From Firmicutes bacterium UBA5010 (lineage in GTDB: Bacteria > Bacillota > Clostridia > Tissierellales > Sedimentibacteraceae), in the NCBI GenBank assembly GCA_002396645.1, contig DGYI01000056.1:1-24501 (forward strand): a stretch of DNA of 24,501 nt, written 5' to 3'. The notes below the pieces were generated by a model. That model did no database searches. It saw nothing but the letters and a program-made list of their open reading frames with translations, and was not told the origin of the DNA. Below are positions 7,685 to 16,320 of the stretch, in pieces. Both the position numbers and the translations under genes were made by a program. Positions within the stretch are counted from its first letter, which is position 1. Each line of letters starts with the position of its first letter.

Positions 7685-9442
7685 ATGGCATTTGACGGTA
7701 TCGTTTTAAATAGTATAAAACATGAGCTTACAAGCAAGCTTGTCGGTGGTCGTGTTGATAAAATATATCAGCCTGAAAAGGATGAAATAATTATAAACAT
7801 AAGAAATAATTCAACCAGCTATAAGCTTTTATTAACATCAAACAGCAGCAGTCCGAGAATTCATCTTACTACTCTCACACGTAAAAATCCGGAACAAGCT
7901 CCTATGTTTTGTATGCTTTTAAGAAAGCATTTATATTCTTCGAGTATAGTAGATATAAAACAGCTTGAGCTTGACAGAGTTATAGAAATTATATTTGAAT
8001 GCAAGGATGAGCTTAAAACCACAGTTAAAAAATCATTGATTATTGAAATCATGGGTAAGCACAGCAATATAATATTTATAAATTATGAGAATAAAAACAT
8101 TATAGACTCTATTAAAAGAGTGTCTGAAAATATGAGCAGCGTAAGGCAGGTTTATCCGGGTATTCCGTATGAGCTTCCGCCCTCTCAATCTAAGCTTAAT
8201 CCCTTGGATACAGACAAGTCGGGATTTTTAGATATAATGAAAAATACAAATAAAGGAACTCTCATATATAGTTTTTTATACAAAAGCTTTACGGGTTTCA
8301 GCCCTCTTCTGAGCAAGGAAATATGCTTTAACTGCAATATAAATGAGGGCCTTAGCCTGGCAGAATTATCGGATGATGATATTGACAGAATATGTGATAC
8401 ATTTAGTAATGTAATAAATCTGATAAAAAAGAATCACTATTCACCGACTATATACAGTAATCCCGATGAAAATATATATGATTTTCACAGCATAAAAATC
8501 AATTATTTTGATATCTGCGATAAACAGGAATTTAACTCAATCAGTGAGCTTCTGGATGTGTTCTACTATGAGCTTGACAATAAAAATAAAATAAATCAAA
8601 GAGTTTCAAATTTACTCAAAAGCATCAATACAAAGCTTGAGAGAGACAAAAAAAAGCTGGAAAAACAAAAAAATGAGCTTTTAAGTGCAGAGGACAGAGA
8701 AAAATACAAGATATATGGTGATTTAATCATATCTAATCTTCACATGCCCTATGAAAACAACGTATTGAAGGTAATTAACTATTATGATCCCGAGCAAAAA
8801 GAAATAGCAATACCCTTAGATCCAAAGCTAAATAATTTATCCTTAAACTCTCAAAAATATTATAAGAGATATAACAAGTTAAAATCAGCAGAGGAAGAAT
8901 TATTAAAGCTTATTGAATCGACAGCCTTAGATATTGAATATTTAGAAAACATACTATTCAGTATAGAAGCATGCCAGACTACAGATGATTTAGAGCAGAT
9001 ATATGAGGAATTGTCTCAAGAAGGCTTTATAAAAAAATATAAAGCTCCAAAAGGCTCCAATAAGGCAAAAAATGAAATTCCGGTCTATATTTCATCTCAT
9101 GGGCATGAAATACTTGTCGGGAAAAACAATATTCAGAATGATTTAATAACCTTCAAGCTTGCAAAAAAAGATGATTTTTGGTTTCATGCCAAGGGAATTG
9201 CAGGCTCACATGTAGTAATAAAAACAAACGCTGATGAGCTTGAAGACATAGAATATATGGAAGCAGCAAGACTTGCAGCCTTTTACAGTAAAGGAAAAAA
9301 CAATAATTTGGTTGAGGTTGACTATACAAAAAAACAAAATATAAGAAAACCCCCAAACGCAAAGCTTGGTTTTGTCATATATGATACAAATTACTCAATG
9401 AATATCGATACAGATATTTCAACCATCAAGATTAAAGAATAA
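7685..9442 (+). CDS. rqcH: Ribosome quality-control factor RqcH (NFACT protein, YloA)
   Basis: RqcH binds 50S subunits carrying stalled peptidyl-tRNA and directs addition of C-terminal alanine tails that mark the chain for degradation. The protein is 585 residues. The NFACT-N domain occupies about residues 1-170, a lysine-rich coiled-coil follows around 300-430, and the C-terminal NFACT-R domain holds DFWFHAKGIAGSHVVIK near residue 496. With the ATG at 7685 (AAGGAAGG upstream) the Asp-Arg pair known to be essential in B. subtilis RqcH falls exactly at residues 97-98 (LDRVIE), which supports this start over a longer frame from 7634. It is divergent from the yhbD-like gene. A TACAAT -10 at 7646-7651 is a possible promoter. 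Older annotations call this a fibronectin-binding protein. Confidence 0.95.
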   Translation: MAFDGIVLNSIKHELTSKLVGGRVDKIYQPEKDEIIINIRNNSTSYKLLLTSNSSSPRIHLTTLTRKNPEQAPMFCMLLRKHLYSSSIVDIKQLELDRVIEIIFECKDELKTTVKKSLIIEIMGKHSNIIFINYENKNIIDSIKRVSENMSSVRQVYPGIPYELPPSQSKLNPLDTDKSGFLDIMKNTNKGTLIYSFLYKSFTGFSPLLSKEICFNCNINEGLSLAELSDDDIDRICDTFSNVINLIKKNHYSPTIYSNPDENIYDFHSIKINYFDICDKQEFNSISELLDVFYYELDNKNKINQRVSNLLKSINTKLERDKKKLEKQKNELLSAEDREKYKIYGDLIISNLHMPYENNVLKVINYYDPEQKEIAIPLDPKLNNLSLNSQKYYKRYNKLKSAEEELLKLIESTALDIEYLENILFSIEACQTTDDLEQIYEELSQEGFIKKYKAPKGSNKAKNEIPVYISSHGHEILVGKNNIQNDLITFKLAKKDDFWFHAKGIAGSHVVIKTNADELEDIEYMEAARLAAFYSKGKNNNLVEVDYTKKQNIRKPPNAKLGFVIYDTNYSMNIDTDISTIKIKE

Positions 9443-9464
9443 AAAGCGAAACAAGTTTCGCTTT
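9443..9464 (+). terminator. Hairpin directly after rqcH
   Basis: AAAGCGAAA, CAAG loop, TTTCGCTTT form a perfect stem beginning one base after the rqcH stop. It probably acts together with the next hairpin. The same core recurs at 20095-20110 and 23692-23713. Confidence 0.65.
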
Positions 9465-9468
9465 ATAA

Positions 9469-9515
9469 AAAGGCTGCTGCAAAGTATATTAAAATACTAC
9501 TTTACAACAGCCTTT
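9469..9515. terminator. Bidirectional terminator between rqcH and the DinB-like gene
   Basis: AAAGGCTG (9469-9476) pairs with CAGCCTTT (9508-9515), with an inner AGTAT/ATACT stem. A-rich and T-rich flanks on both sides let it serve the convergent genes rqcH (plus) and the DinB-like gene (minus), whose stop is at 9521. Confidence 0.75.
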
Positions 9516-9520
9516 AAAAT

Positions 9521-10219
9521 TTAATCTATTCTGTAAAATGTTTTTTTCCTGCGTACATTTTGCTTAATACTAAAGCTCTCATTAATATGAACGATTTGAT
9601 GTCTTGTTATGGGCATAAGTATAATTCCTGCGACATCTTTTCTTCCCCAAAAATCCAAGAGCCAAATACTGTCAGGATGTTCTGTCACACCCTTCTCATT
9701 AAGAATTTTCTCAAGCCCTTCTTTTTTAACTTTTCTTTTCATATCATCAAATTTCAGATTTTTTAAAATTTCCTGAGTTCTTATACCTACAGCATTCCTG
9801 TAATCTCTTAAAGCATCAATTTCAATATTTTTACTAAACTCCATAATTTCATCATCTGTCATCGCATTAGCTGTATCTGTAACTTTTGTATTTAATTTTT
9901 CAAGCCATTCATCATTTAAGACTTGTTCCGACTCATCAACCAAAATATTTACAGTCAAATCCTCAATTCTGGTAAGATGCCACATGCTCCATGCCACAGT
10001 AACATCTTTTTGTGTCGGCATAATTGCAAATTCATTCTTTTGCAAATCATTCCACAGCATATCCATCAATGTAGGTTCTTTTAGTTTGCTTATTTCAAAG
10101 AAGTGCACTGATTGATGCATAGATATAAACAGTTCTTTTGCTTCATCAAACATTTTTTCATTTTTTATAATCTCTTTCAGCTTTTTTTGCTTTAGATTCC
10201 ATTCTGATGTTATGCTCAT
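9521..10219 (-). CDS. DinB-superfamily protein (YfiT-like helical bundle)
   Basis: DinB-superfamily proteins are four-helix bundles that often bind a metal through three histidines; many are thiol-dependent transferases of unknown substrate. The 232-residue protein has the typical early histidine in WHLTRIED (His81) and a C-terminal pair in TRHQIVHINE (His207 and His211). These three are likely metal ligands. Length and helical composition fit the family. GGGAGGG precedes the ATG at 10219. It stands alone downstream of valS by 51 bp, in the same orientation, and could be read from the valS transcript. No substrate can be proposed. Confidence 0.75.
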   Translation of the reverse strand: MSITSEWNLKQKKLKEIIKNEKMFDEAKELFISMHQSVHFFEISKLKEPTLMDMLWNDLQKNEFAIMPTQKDVTVAWSMWHLTRIEDLTVNILVDESEQVLNDEWLEKLNTKVTDTANAMTDDEIMEFSKNIEIDALRDYRNAVGIRTQEILKNLKFDDMKRKVKKEGLEKILNEKGVTEHPDSIWLLDFWGRKDVAGIILMPITRHQIVHINESFSIKQNVRRKKTFYRID

Positions 10220-10270
10220 GTTACCCTCCCGAATAATCGTTTATCTTCACACTTACTTTATACATCATTT

Positions 10271-12643
10271 TTAATTCGTAGTCAATATAGATATTGTTCT
10301 TGCCTTTGAACAAGCAATAATATCTTTTTGTGTTTTTCTAAACAAATCATACATTTTTGCCGTAGTATTTATGCTGATATTTTCCATCTCTGCCTTCATA
10401 GACAAATTATTTTCGGATTTATATTTTCTCATATCTGAAATTACTGACTTTAATTCCTCCCCAAAGCTTAATATATCTCCATTAATTGTGTCTTTAATTA
10501 TCCAACTTGTAATGTGTATAGATTTTTCCTTTTCATACTCTATGAAAAACTCCTGATAAATATATTCTGTTATATGAGGAACAAATATTGCATAAAGCTT
10601 TAAAATGCTTAGTAAAGAATAATATAAGGCATATTGAGCCGAGCGTCTTTCTTCATATCCATGAATCTCCGGCTGATACAATCTTTCCTTTACTATCTCA
10701 AGATAATTATCACAAAAATCCTTCCAGAACAAATCATCTATCACATGCTTTGCCAATCCTATTTCATATTGATTTAAAAGTGCACTTGCATCTTTAACAG
10801 CTTTATTTGTCTTTTCGATAATCCATCTGTCTACCGGCAAAAGCTCGGGAATATTATCAAAATTTATATCCTGCATATGCGATATTGAAAACTTGGACGC
10901 ATTCCAAAGTTTTGTTATAAATCTGCGTGCTATAGTCAACTCATCTAAAGAAAAGAATGTATCTGTTCCAAGCTTGGAATTAGCTGCCCAATACCTTAAA
11001 ACATCGGCTGAATTATTTTTAATCAGTTCTATAGGAGACATATCTGAATTATTTTTGGACTTACTTATCTTTTCTCCCTTTTTTGCCAGAACAAAACCAC
11101 AGATCATTATATCTTTCCAAGGTATATTTCCTGTATGATACAGGCTTTTAACAATTGTATAAAATGCCCATGTTCTGATTATTTCATGCGCTTGAGTTCT
11201 CATGCTCATGGGAACTAAAATATCGCTTAAGCCATCATTTTCACTAAATCTTGCATTAATTTGAGGAGTTACAGAAGATGTCGCCCAAGTATCAAATACT
11301 GAAGATTCGGGTATAAATTTTTCACAGCCACAGCTGCATTTGCCTTTATATTGAGTTTCCAGAGGATTTACAGGCAAATCCTCATAATTTGCAAATACTG
11401 CTTCCCCGCAATTCTCACAGTACCAAACCGGAAAAGGAACGCCGAAGTACCTTTGTCTTGAAATGCACCAATCCCATTTTAAATTTTCAACCCAGGATAT
11501 ATAGCGGTTTTTCATGTGTTCAGGATACCAATTTATCTTATCTGCTGCCTCCAAAAATAATCTCTTATCCTTCAAAATATCTATATACCACTGCTTTGAA
11601 GATATAATCTCTATCTCTTTTCCGCAGCGCTCGTGAACAGAAACCGTGTGGCTTATATTTTCGGATTTAAGTAATAAATTTCTCTCAGACAATATCCTTA
11701 TTATTTCCTTTCTTGCATCAGGTATCTTCAAATCAGCTATAAACGGAACTTCCCCCGATATCCTTCCGTTAGGCAAAATAACTTTTCTGTAAGGCAAATT
11801 ATGCTTTTCGTACCATTCCAAATCAGTGCTGTCTCCAAAGGTTGCACACATAACAACACCTGTACCCTTATCCAAGCTAACCTTATCATCCGCAATTATT
11901 GGAATTTCATAGTCATACAAAGGTACTCTTGCTGTTTTGCCTATATAAGACTTATATCTATTATCATTCGGATTTATAAACAGGCATACACATCCATATA
12001 AAAGTTCAGGGCGAGTTGTGGCAACAATTAACTCATCATTTTCAAGCTTAAAGCTAATATAATTAAATGTTGAATCTACATCTTTTGCATCAAGTTCAGC
12101 CTGTGCTATTGAAGTTTGACACTCTGTACACCACAAAACAGGAGATTCTTTCATATATGCTTTTTTCATCTTTACAAGCTCTAAGAATGAATGCTGTGAA
12201 ATTTTCTGTACCGGTTCACTGATAGTTTTATATTGCAAATCCCAATCTACAGAAAATCCCAATGATTTCCATAACTCTTTAAATTCTGATTCATATTTAT
12301 CGGTTATACTCATACATTTCTCTATAAATTCACTGCGCGGCAAATCCTTTGCCATTATTCTCTCATCTTTCTCAACCAGCCTCTCGGTAGGAAGTCCGTT
12401 ATCATCAAATCCAAAAGGATAAAAAACATTATATCCCTGCATTCTTTTAAATCTGGCAATCATTTCAGCCTGAGTATATGAAAAAATATGCCCTATATGC
12501 AGACTGCCGCTAACCGTAGGCGGTGGAGTGTCTATCGAATATATTTCACCTTTCTTATCCTTTCTGAACTTATAAATTTTAAGCTCCTCCCAAAGCTTCT
12601 GCATTTTCCTTTCAATTATTTCGTGCTGATAATTCTTCTCCAT
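10271..12643 (-). CDS. valS: Valine--tRNA ligase, short archaeal/Rickettsia-like type
   Basis: ValRS charges tRNA-Val. The 790-residue protein shows the class I signatures HIGH (SLHIGH, residues 46-51) and KMSKS as KISKS near residue 525. An editing domain with TTRPELL is present, and a zinc-ribbon-like segment CENCGE with CSCGC lies within about residues 410-440. The N-terminal text PPPTVSGSLHIGH with GFDDNGLPTERLVEK is typical of the type found in archaea, rickettsiae and some other bacteria, not the usual Firmicute enzyme. The protein ends just after the anticodon-binding helices and lacks the C-terminal coiled-coil arm of the roughly 880-residue Bacillus type. GGAGGT precedes the ATG. A T-box leader controls it. 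Confidence 0.95.
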   Translation of the reverse strand: MEKNYQHEIIERKMQKLWEELKIYKFRKDKKGEIYSIDTPPPTVSGSLHIGHIFSYTQAEMIARFKRMQGYNVFYPFGFDDNGLPTERLVEKDERIMAKDLPRSEFIEKCMSITDKYESEFKELWKSLGFSVDWDLQYKTISEPVQKISQHSFLELVKMKKAYMKESPVLWCTECQTSIAQAELDAKDVDSTFNYISFKLENDELIVATTRPELLYGCVCLFINPNDNRYKSYIGKTARVPLYDYEIPIIADDKVSLDKGTGVVMCATFGDSTDLEWYEKHNLPYRKVILPNGRISGEVPFIADLKIPDARKEIIRILSERNLLLKSENISHTVSVHERCGKEIEIISSKQWYIDILKDKRLFLEAADKINWYPEHMKNRYISWVENLKWDWCISRQRYFGVPFPVWYCENCGEAVFANYEDLPVNPLETQYKGKCSCGCEKFIPESSVFDTWATSSVTPQINARFSENDGLSDILVPMSMRTQAHEIIRTWAFYTIVKSLYHTGNIPWKDIMICGFVLAKKGEKISKSKNNSDMSPIELIKNNSADVLRYWAANSKLGTDTFFSLDELTIARRFITKLWNASKFSISHMQDINFDNIPELLPVDRWIIEKTNKAVKDASALLNQYEIGLAKHVIDDLFWKDFCDNYLEIVKERLYQPEIHGYEERRSAQYALYYSLLSILKLYAIFVPHITEYIYQEFFIEYEKEKSIHITSWIIKDTINGDILSFGEELKSVISDMRKYKSENNLSMKAEMENISINTTAKMYDLFRKTQKDIIACSKARTISILTTN

Positions 12644-12682
12644 TTTTGTTCTACCTCCAAATATAATTTTACTGAAAACAAT

Positions 12683-12720
12683 AAAAAACGCCCTAAAGTA
12701 ATTAAAATCACTTTAGGGCG
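12683..12720 (-). terminator. T-box attenuator terminator of valS
   Basis: CGCCCTAAAGT and ACTTTAGGGCG form an 11-bp stem followed by six T residues on the minus strand. Its 5' arm abuts the T-box antiterminator region, as expected for competing structures. Confidence 0.9.
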
Positions 12721-12987
12721 AACATTATGTCCGTGGTACCACCTAAATTCAGAGAAAAATCTCTGCACTTAATCAATACGGGATAAAAAAAATCCGATAT
12801 TGCTTTCCTGTGACGGCGGAAAATCCGTTGAAGTCTACAAAGAATTATATAAATAATAACTCTGTTCGGTTCACAGCTCAGGGGCTACTTCCATACTTGC
12901 TTCATGAAGGTTTACACCAAACACCTTCTCTCTTTGCTTCCGACAAATATGTACTCCTCCTCGTCAATGCCTTTATCATTTTCAATT
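12683..12987 (-). promoter_or_regulatory. Val T-box riboswitch leader of valS
   Basis: T-box leaders sense uncharged tRNA and allow readthrough. The T-box core AGGTGGTACCACGG lies at 12732-12745. Stem I shows the AGTA/GAA loop-E signature: AGTA in the 5' half and GAA immediately before the specifier. The AGAGAG bulge and GGTGTTTGGTG apical segment lie between them. The codon after GAA is GTA (12886-12888), a valine codon, matching the gene downstream. The leader ends in a terminator at 12683-12720. Class and specifier are read from sequence; the exact 5' end is inferred from the promoter. Confidence 0.92.
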
Positions 12988-12993
12988 TTACCT

Positions 12994-13022
12994 ATAATAC
13001 TACTAATAAATTTTTTTGTCAA
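12994..13022 (-). promoter_or_regulatory. Promoter of the valS T-box transcript
   Basis: Minus-strand TTGACA (13017-13022), a 17-bp spacer and TATTAT (12994-12999). It lies just past the stop of the methyltransferase gene, so valS is transcribed independently. Confidence 0.8.
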
Positions 13023-13028
13023 TAGCAA

Positions 13029-13703
13029 TTACAGGTTTTTATGAAAATATTTCTTTCTTAATTTTTTGGACATATTATTAAAATTCTTTTCTTCAGAAGA
13101 ATCTTGCTTTTTTCTTTTTTGTGCCATAAATATAAAATATCCGTCTATTTCCTTAATATCAACACCGCCGAATATCGAAATAAATTTATTCTTATACCAA
13201 TCTTTTCTTTTAGTTACCATATACATTTTCCCGCCGATTTTCAATTTCTTATAACTCTGCTCTATAAGCTTTTTAGGAACTGCAAAATCTGCGTGATAAG
13301 GCGGATTAGATAATATAAGAGAAAAATTATCTTTTTTAATGTTATTTAAACAATCGCTTTTAACAATACTTATACCTTCACTGCCGTTTAATTTGGCATT
13401 ATATTTTGATAATTCTATCGCATCATCAGATATATCACTCATTACAATATTTTTATGTTCTATTATCTTGCTTGCATATATACCGACAAAACCATATCCG
13501 CACCCTAAATCAAGAATCTTATCATTTTTATCAAAACTTACTTGTGAAATCAAAGCTAAAGTTCCCTTATCTATGCCCGACGGTGAAAATATTGCACTGC
13601 TTGTTTTAAATCTTAGTACAGCATTATTTATCTCTATTCTAATCATACGAATATCTTTGCTTTCTTTGCATTCATGCACATCTTTTGCATAAAATTTATT
13701 CAT
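13029..13703 (-). CDS. Class I SAM-dependent methyltransferase (RsmC/YbxB-like)
   Basis: The 224-residue protein has a Rossmann SAM-binding motif DLGCGYG at residues 65-71 and the amino-methylating NPPY motif at 133-136. It ends in a lysine-rich tail. The arrangement with an N-terminal beta region (AVLRFKTSSAIFSPSGID) and the pattern LIEQSYKKLKIGGKMYMVTKR resembles the RsmC/YbxB group, which methylates guanine N2 in rRNA. The exact RNA target is not shown by the sequence. It starts six bases after the stop of the kinase-fusion gene, and its Shine-Dalgarno TGAGAG overlaps that stop, so the two are probably translationally coupled. Confidence 0.8.
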   Translation of the reverse strand: MNKFYAKDVHECKESKDIRMIRIEINNAVLRFKTSSAIFSPSGIDKGTLALISQVSFDKNDKILDLGCGYGFVGIYASKIIEHKNIVMSDISDDAIELSKYNAKLNGSEGISIVKSDCLNNIKKDNFSLILSNPPYHADFAVPKKLIEQSYKKLKIGGKMYMVTKRKDWYKNKFISIFGGVDIKEIDGYFIFMAQKRKKQDSSEEKNFNNMSKKLRKKYFHKNL

Positions 13704-13709
13704 TGACTC

Positions 13710-14945
13710 TCAGCATTTTTCAGTAAAAATTTCAGTAATTTCAGCTTCATTCTCTCTTATAAAATAATATAATTCAGCAGATGATTTTGCATTTACTTCA
13801 TCTTTTTCTTTTATAAAATAAGCTGTAAATAAAAGCTCTATGCATTTCATAACATTGCACATACTTTCTTTTTCCTGTCTTTGGAGATAATTTAAGCTGT
13901 CATAGGATTTTAAAAATTCCTCTGATATTTCTTTCCATTTAACTATATATTCTTTGTTTTGATATCTATTAACAAGCAAGCCCATTAGGAAATAGCATAT
14001 ATCAAATATTCTGATATTTTTCTGGCTCAAATCAAAATCTATATATCCGCAAAAATCACTTTTATTATCATTAACAATATTGTTTTCATTTACAATATTA
14101 TTAAATAAAATATTCCCATAATATATATCCCTGTGAATCAGTTGTTTTGGCAATTTATCATAAGCTTCTTCCAATTCGGCAATTGATTCCTCCAAATCAA
14201 ATCGGGTTACATATTTATAGTTATTTTCCTCCAAAACATTGCTTATCCAGCCTTTCATTTCATCTAAAAGACTGTTGTCCCAAAACGCTACTTTATCCTC
14301 ACAGCTCAAAAATGCTTTATGTAGATTAGCTATGATCCTGCCTGTTTCACCCGCTATATCTAAATAATTTTTCTCATCAAAAATATTAATTATCTCTTTT
14401 CCGGATAATTTTTTTGATAAAAAACAAAAATTTTCTTCACACTCAATATAATCTTCACCACTAAGGGTAGGAATCGGAACAGCAACAGGTATATTGCATT
14501 CATTTAATATTTTTATCATTACTATATTTCTTTTCATTTTAGCAAAATTATTATTTATTTTAATAACATAATCATTGCCTACAGACCATGCAGTAGGATA
14601 TATCTGAAAAATATCCTGCTCTATATTCCAATTATCAGATAAAAGCTTTTGCAATTTATCTTTCATCTTATCAGCCTCCTTCTTATAACTAAATAATATT
14701 CTTCTTATGCTTTTTACAGAAAGACAATAATTTTTTGAAAGCATTGCCAAGTCATATCCTCTTAAAAAATCAGTGTGAATATGTTTGTTTCTGATTAACA
14801 ACTCTTGGTTATATGAAGTTTTGCTTCCCCATTTATCCCTTGTACCATCTTTTTTGGGGATATAAATATAATTCCCCTGAGTATACTCTTGTACAAGCTC
14901 CAATAAATCATCTGGAAGCAAGTTTTTTGCATTAATGTATTTCAT
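13710..14945 (-). CDS. CD3324-type helix-turn-helix domain fused to an aminoglycoside phosphotransferase-like kinase
   Basis: Residues 1 to about 85 match the small CD3324-family protein encoded at 20128-20406: N-A-x-x-L-L-P, IQEY/VQEY-x-x-GxYIYIP, W-G, LxIRNxxI and an S-I-x-x-I helix. Residues from about 100 to 411 form an APH-like kinase. The catalytic loop HRDIYYGN is near residue 270 and the metal-binding DFD (YIDFDLS) near 300. The protein also carries KINN as the likely ATP-lysine strand. The ATG at 14945 has AAGGATGG upstream. Kinase substrate is unknown: the APH family includes antibiotic, choline, sugar and amino-alcohol kinases, so resistance should not be assumed. Confidence 0.85.
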   Translation of the reverse strand: MKYINAKNLLPDDLLELVQEYTQGNYIYIPKKDGTRDKWGSKTSYNQELLIRNKHIHTDFLRGYDLAMLSKNYCLSVKSIRRILFSYKKEADKMKDKLQKLLSDNWNIEQDIFQIYPTAWSVGNDYVIKINNNFAKMKRNIVMIKILNECNIPVAVPIPTLSGEDYIECEENFCFLSKKLSGKEIINIFDEKNYLDIAGETGRIIANLHKAFLSCEDKVAFWDNSLLDEMKGWISNVLEENNYKYVTRFDLEESIAELEEAYDKLPKQLIHRDIYYGNILFNNIVNENNIVNDNKSDFCGYIDFDLSQKNIRIFDICYFLMGLLVNRYQNKEYIVKWKEISEEFLKSYDSLNYLQRQEKESMCNVMKCIELLFTAYFIKEKDEVNAKSSAELYYFIRENEAEITEIFTEKC

Positions 14946-15032
14946 AAAGCCATCCTTTTAAAAATATTCTGAATCAATATTATTATAATAACATTATTTA
15001 ATATTATTATATAAAAAAGAATATGTCCATAG

Positions 15033-15047
15033 CTTGGGCTGCCCAAG
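15033..15047. repeat. Short palindrome upstream of the kinase fusion
   Basis: CTTGG, GCTGC, CCAAG lies about 90 bp upstream of the kinase-fusion ATG. It could be an operator or a small hairpin; no regulator is identified. Confidence 0.3.
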
Positions 15048-15084
15048 TTCATCTCTGTAATAAGTTTGAGAAAAATTAGTACAA

Positions 15085-15117
15085 AAAACTCCATGAAATA
15101 TTTTTACATGGAGTTTT
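15085..15117 (-). terminator. Terminator of the Fpg-like gene
   Basis: AAAACTCCATG and CATGGAGTTTT form an 11-bp stem on the minus strand, extended by TT, about 60 bp past the stop at 15180. Confidence 0.8.
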
Positions 15118-15179
15118 GCTGACTTTTATTTATTTTAATCTTTCATTTTTGCAATCATTACACATACTATTATAAAGCT

Positions 15180-16001
15180 TTATTTCTGGCAGTTTTCACA
15201 AAAATATATTGTTCCTCCCAGATATGCTGCTTTTTTTATTTCGGAGCCGCATTCCCAACAGATTTTTCCCAGAGTATTTTTACTCAGCTTGGTCTTATAG
15301 CCGCCCTTACGACCGAATATATCCTTCTCCGTATCTCTTCCTCCGCCTTCAATCATCTCTTTTATTGTTGATTTAATCGATAGATATAAAGCTTCATAAT
15401 CTTTGTCGGATAATGTGTTCATCTTTGTTTTCGGATGAATTCTGGCATTATATAATATATCTTGAAGTATTCCGTTGCCAAGTCCCGGTATACGCTGCTT
15501 TGTGGCTAAAAAGGCTTTAGAAGACATCTTTGCAGCCTCATCATCCATTAGACTGTTAAAATATTCAGCACTAAATTCATCTGTTGTAGGCAGAGGCTTT
15601 TTCTTTGCGACATAATAATAATCATTGTCATTTTGTCCGTCTTTAAATGCCATCATACCGCCGTACATCTGTACCGTACATACTATGTAGCTTTTGTCAT
15701 CAAATTCTATCAGCAATTGATGCTTTTCGGGTATCTTATCTTTATCAGTAATATATCTGATGTTTATACCGTCATTCAAAAGTATTTTAGAATCTTCTAC
15801 ACCTATTTCCACCATACTTCCGATACCTATTGAATCTCCCATAGTTTTTCCCGCAAGTAAGGCATTGTACTTCTCCGGATTTCCAAAATACCATGCAAAT
15901 GAATGCGGTGAATGATTTGCACATACACTTTTTATTGTTTTGCCTCTTACAGTTTCATCAAGTTGTTTTGCAAGATTTATACTTTCAGGAATTTCTATCA
16001 T
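15180..16001 (-). CDS. Fpg/Nei-family protein lacking the catalytic N-terminal proline
   Basis: Fpg/Nei enzymes remove oxidised bases using Pro2 as nucleophile and Glu3. This 273-residue protein begins MIEIPES, so position 2 is Ile while Glu3 is kept. The rest looks complete: KQRIPGLGNGILQDILYNARIHP forms the helix-two-turn-helix and the C-terminal zinc finger has Cys248, Cys251, Cys268 and Cys271. Conventional Pro2 chemistry is therefore unlikely. It may bind lesions without cutting, use another amine, or act on another substrate. GGAG precedes the ATG. It is a single gene with its own terminator. Confidence 0.82.
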   Translation of the reverse strand: MIEIPESINLAKQLDETVRGKTIKSVCANHSPHSFAWYFGNPEKYNALLAGKTMGDSIGIGSMVEIGVEDSKILLNDGINIRYITDKDKIPEKHQLLIEFDDKSYIVCTVQMYGGMMAFKDGQNDNDYYYVAKKKPLPTTDEFSAEYFNSLMDDEAAKMSSKAFLATKQRIPGLGNGILQDILYNARIHPKTKMNTLSDKDYEALYLSIKSTIKEMIEGGGRDTEKDIFGRKGGYKTKLSKNTLGKICWECGSEIKKAAYLGGTIYFCENCQK

Positions 16002-16207
16002 ATCTTTATCTCCTTTTAAAATATTGTATAAGTTTTAACTTTTACGTATTTTTAAATTCATATAATTATTAATTATAATAGATTGAAATTATATCTAAGC
16101 GGTTTAACAGTTATATTTTACCATATTACCGCTTAATTATCAAATAATAAATATACAGAAAATAAATTTAAACCAAGATAAAAAACAATACAGAATTATT
16201 TTTTATC
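16002..16207. other. AT-rich gap with two long inverted repeats
   Basis: No gene is seen. TAAGCGGT (16096-16103) pairs with ACCGCTTA (16128-16135). CAAGATAAAAAA (16174-16185) pairs with TTTTTTATCTTG (16199-16210), whose right arm overlaps the -35 box of the ABC-F promoter. Neither has a clear terminator T-run for a known gene. Confidence 0.5.
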
Positions 16208-16236
16208 TTGTTAATTTTATATTATATATATATAAT
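16208..16236 (+). promoter_or_regulatory. Promoter of the ABC-F leader
   Basis: TTGTTA (16208-16213), a 17-bp spacer and a perfect TATAAT (16231-16236). Transcription would start near 16243, giving a leader of about 400 bases before the ABC-F start. Confidence 0.7.
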
Positions 16237-16320
16237 TTTATCGTACGATTGTATCTTATATACTACTGTATATGCTCACAAGTCAGTGATTGTATCCAAA
16301 TAAATAAGAGGGTAATTATT

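Noticed and set aside
12488..13025. Two plus-strand frames across the valS leader
   Set aside because: They run antisense through the T-box and valS 5' end, which explain the sequence better.
13339..13692. Plus-strand frame of 117 codons
   Set aside because: It is antisense to the methyltransferase gene, which has intact DLGCGYG and NPPY motifs.
13710..14945. Calling the kinase fusion an aminoglycoside resistance gene
   Set aside because: The APH fold covers many substrates and nothing in the sequence points to aminoglycosides.
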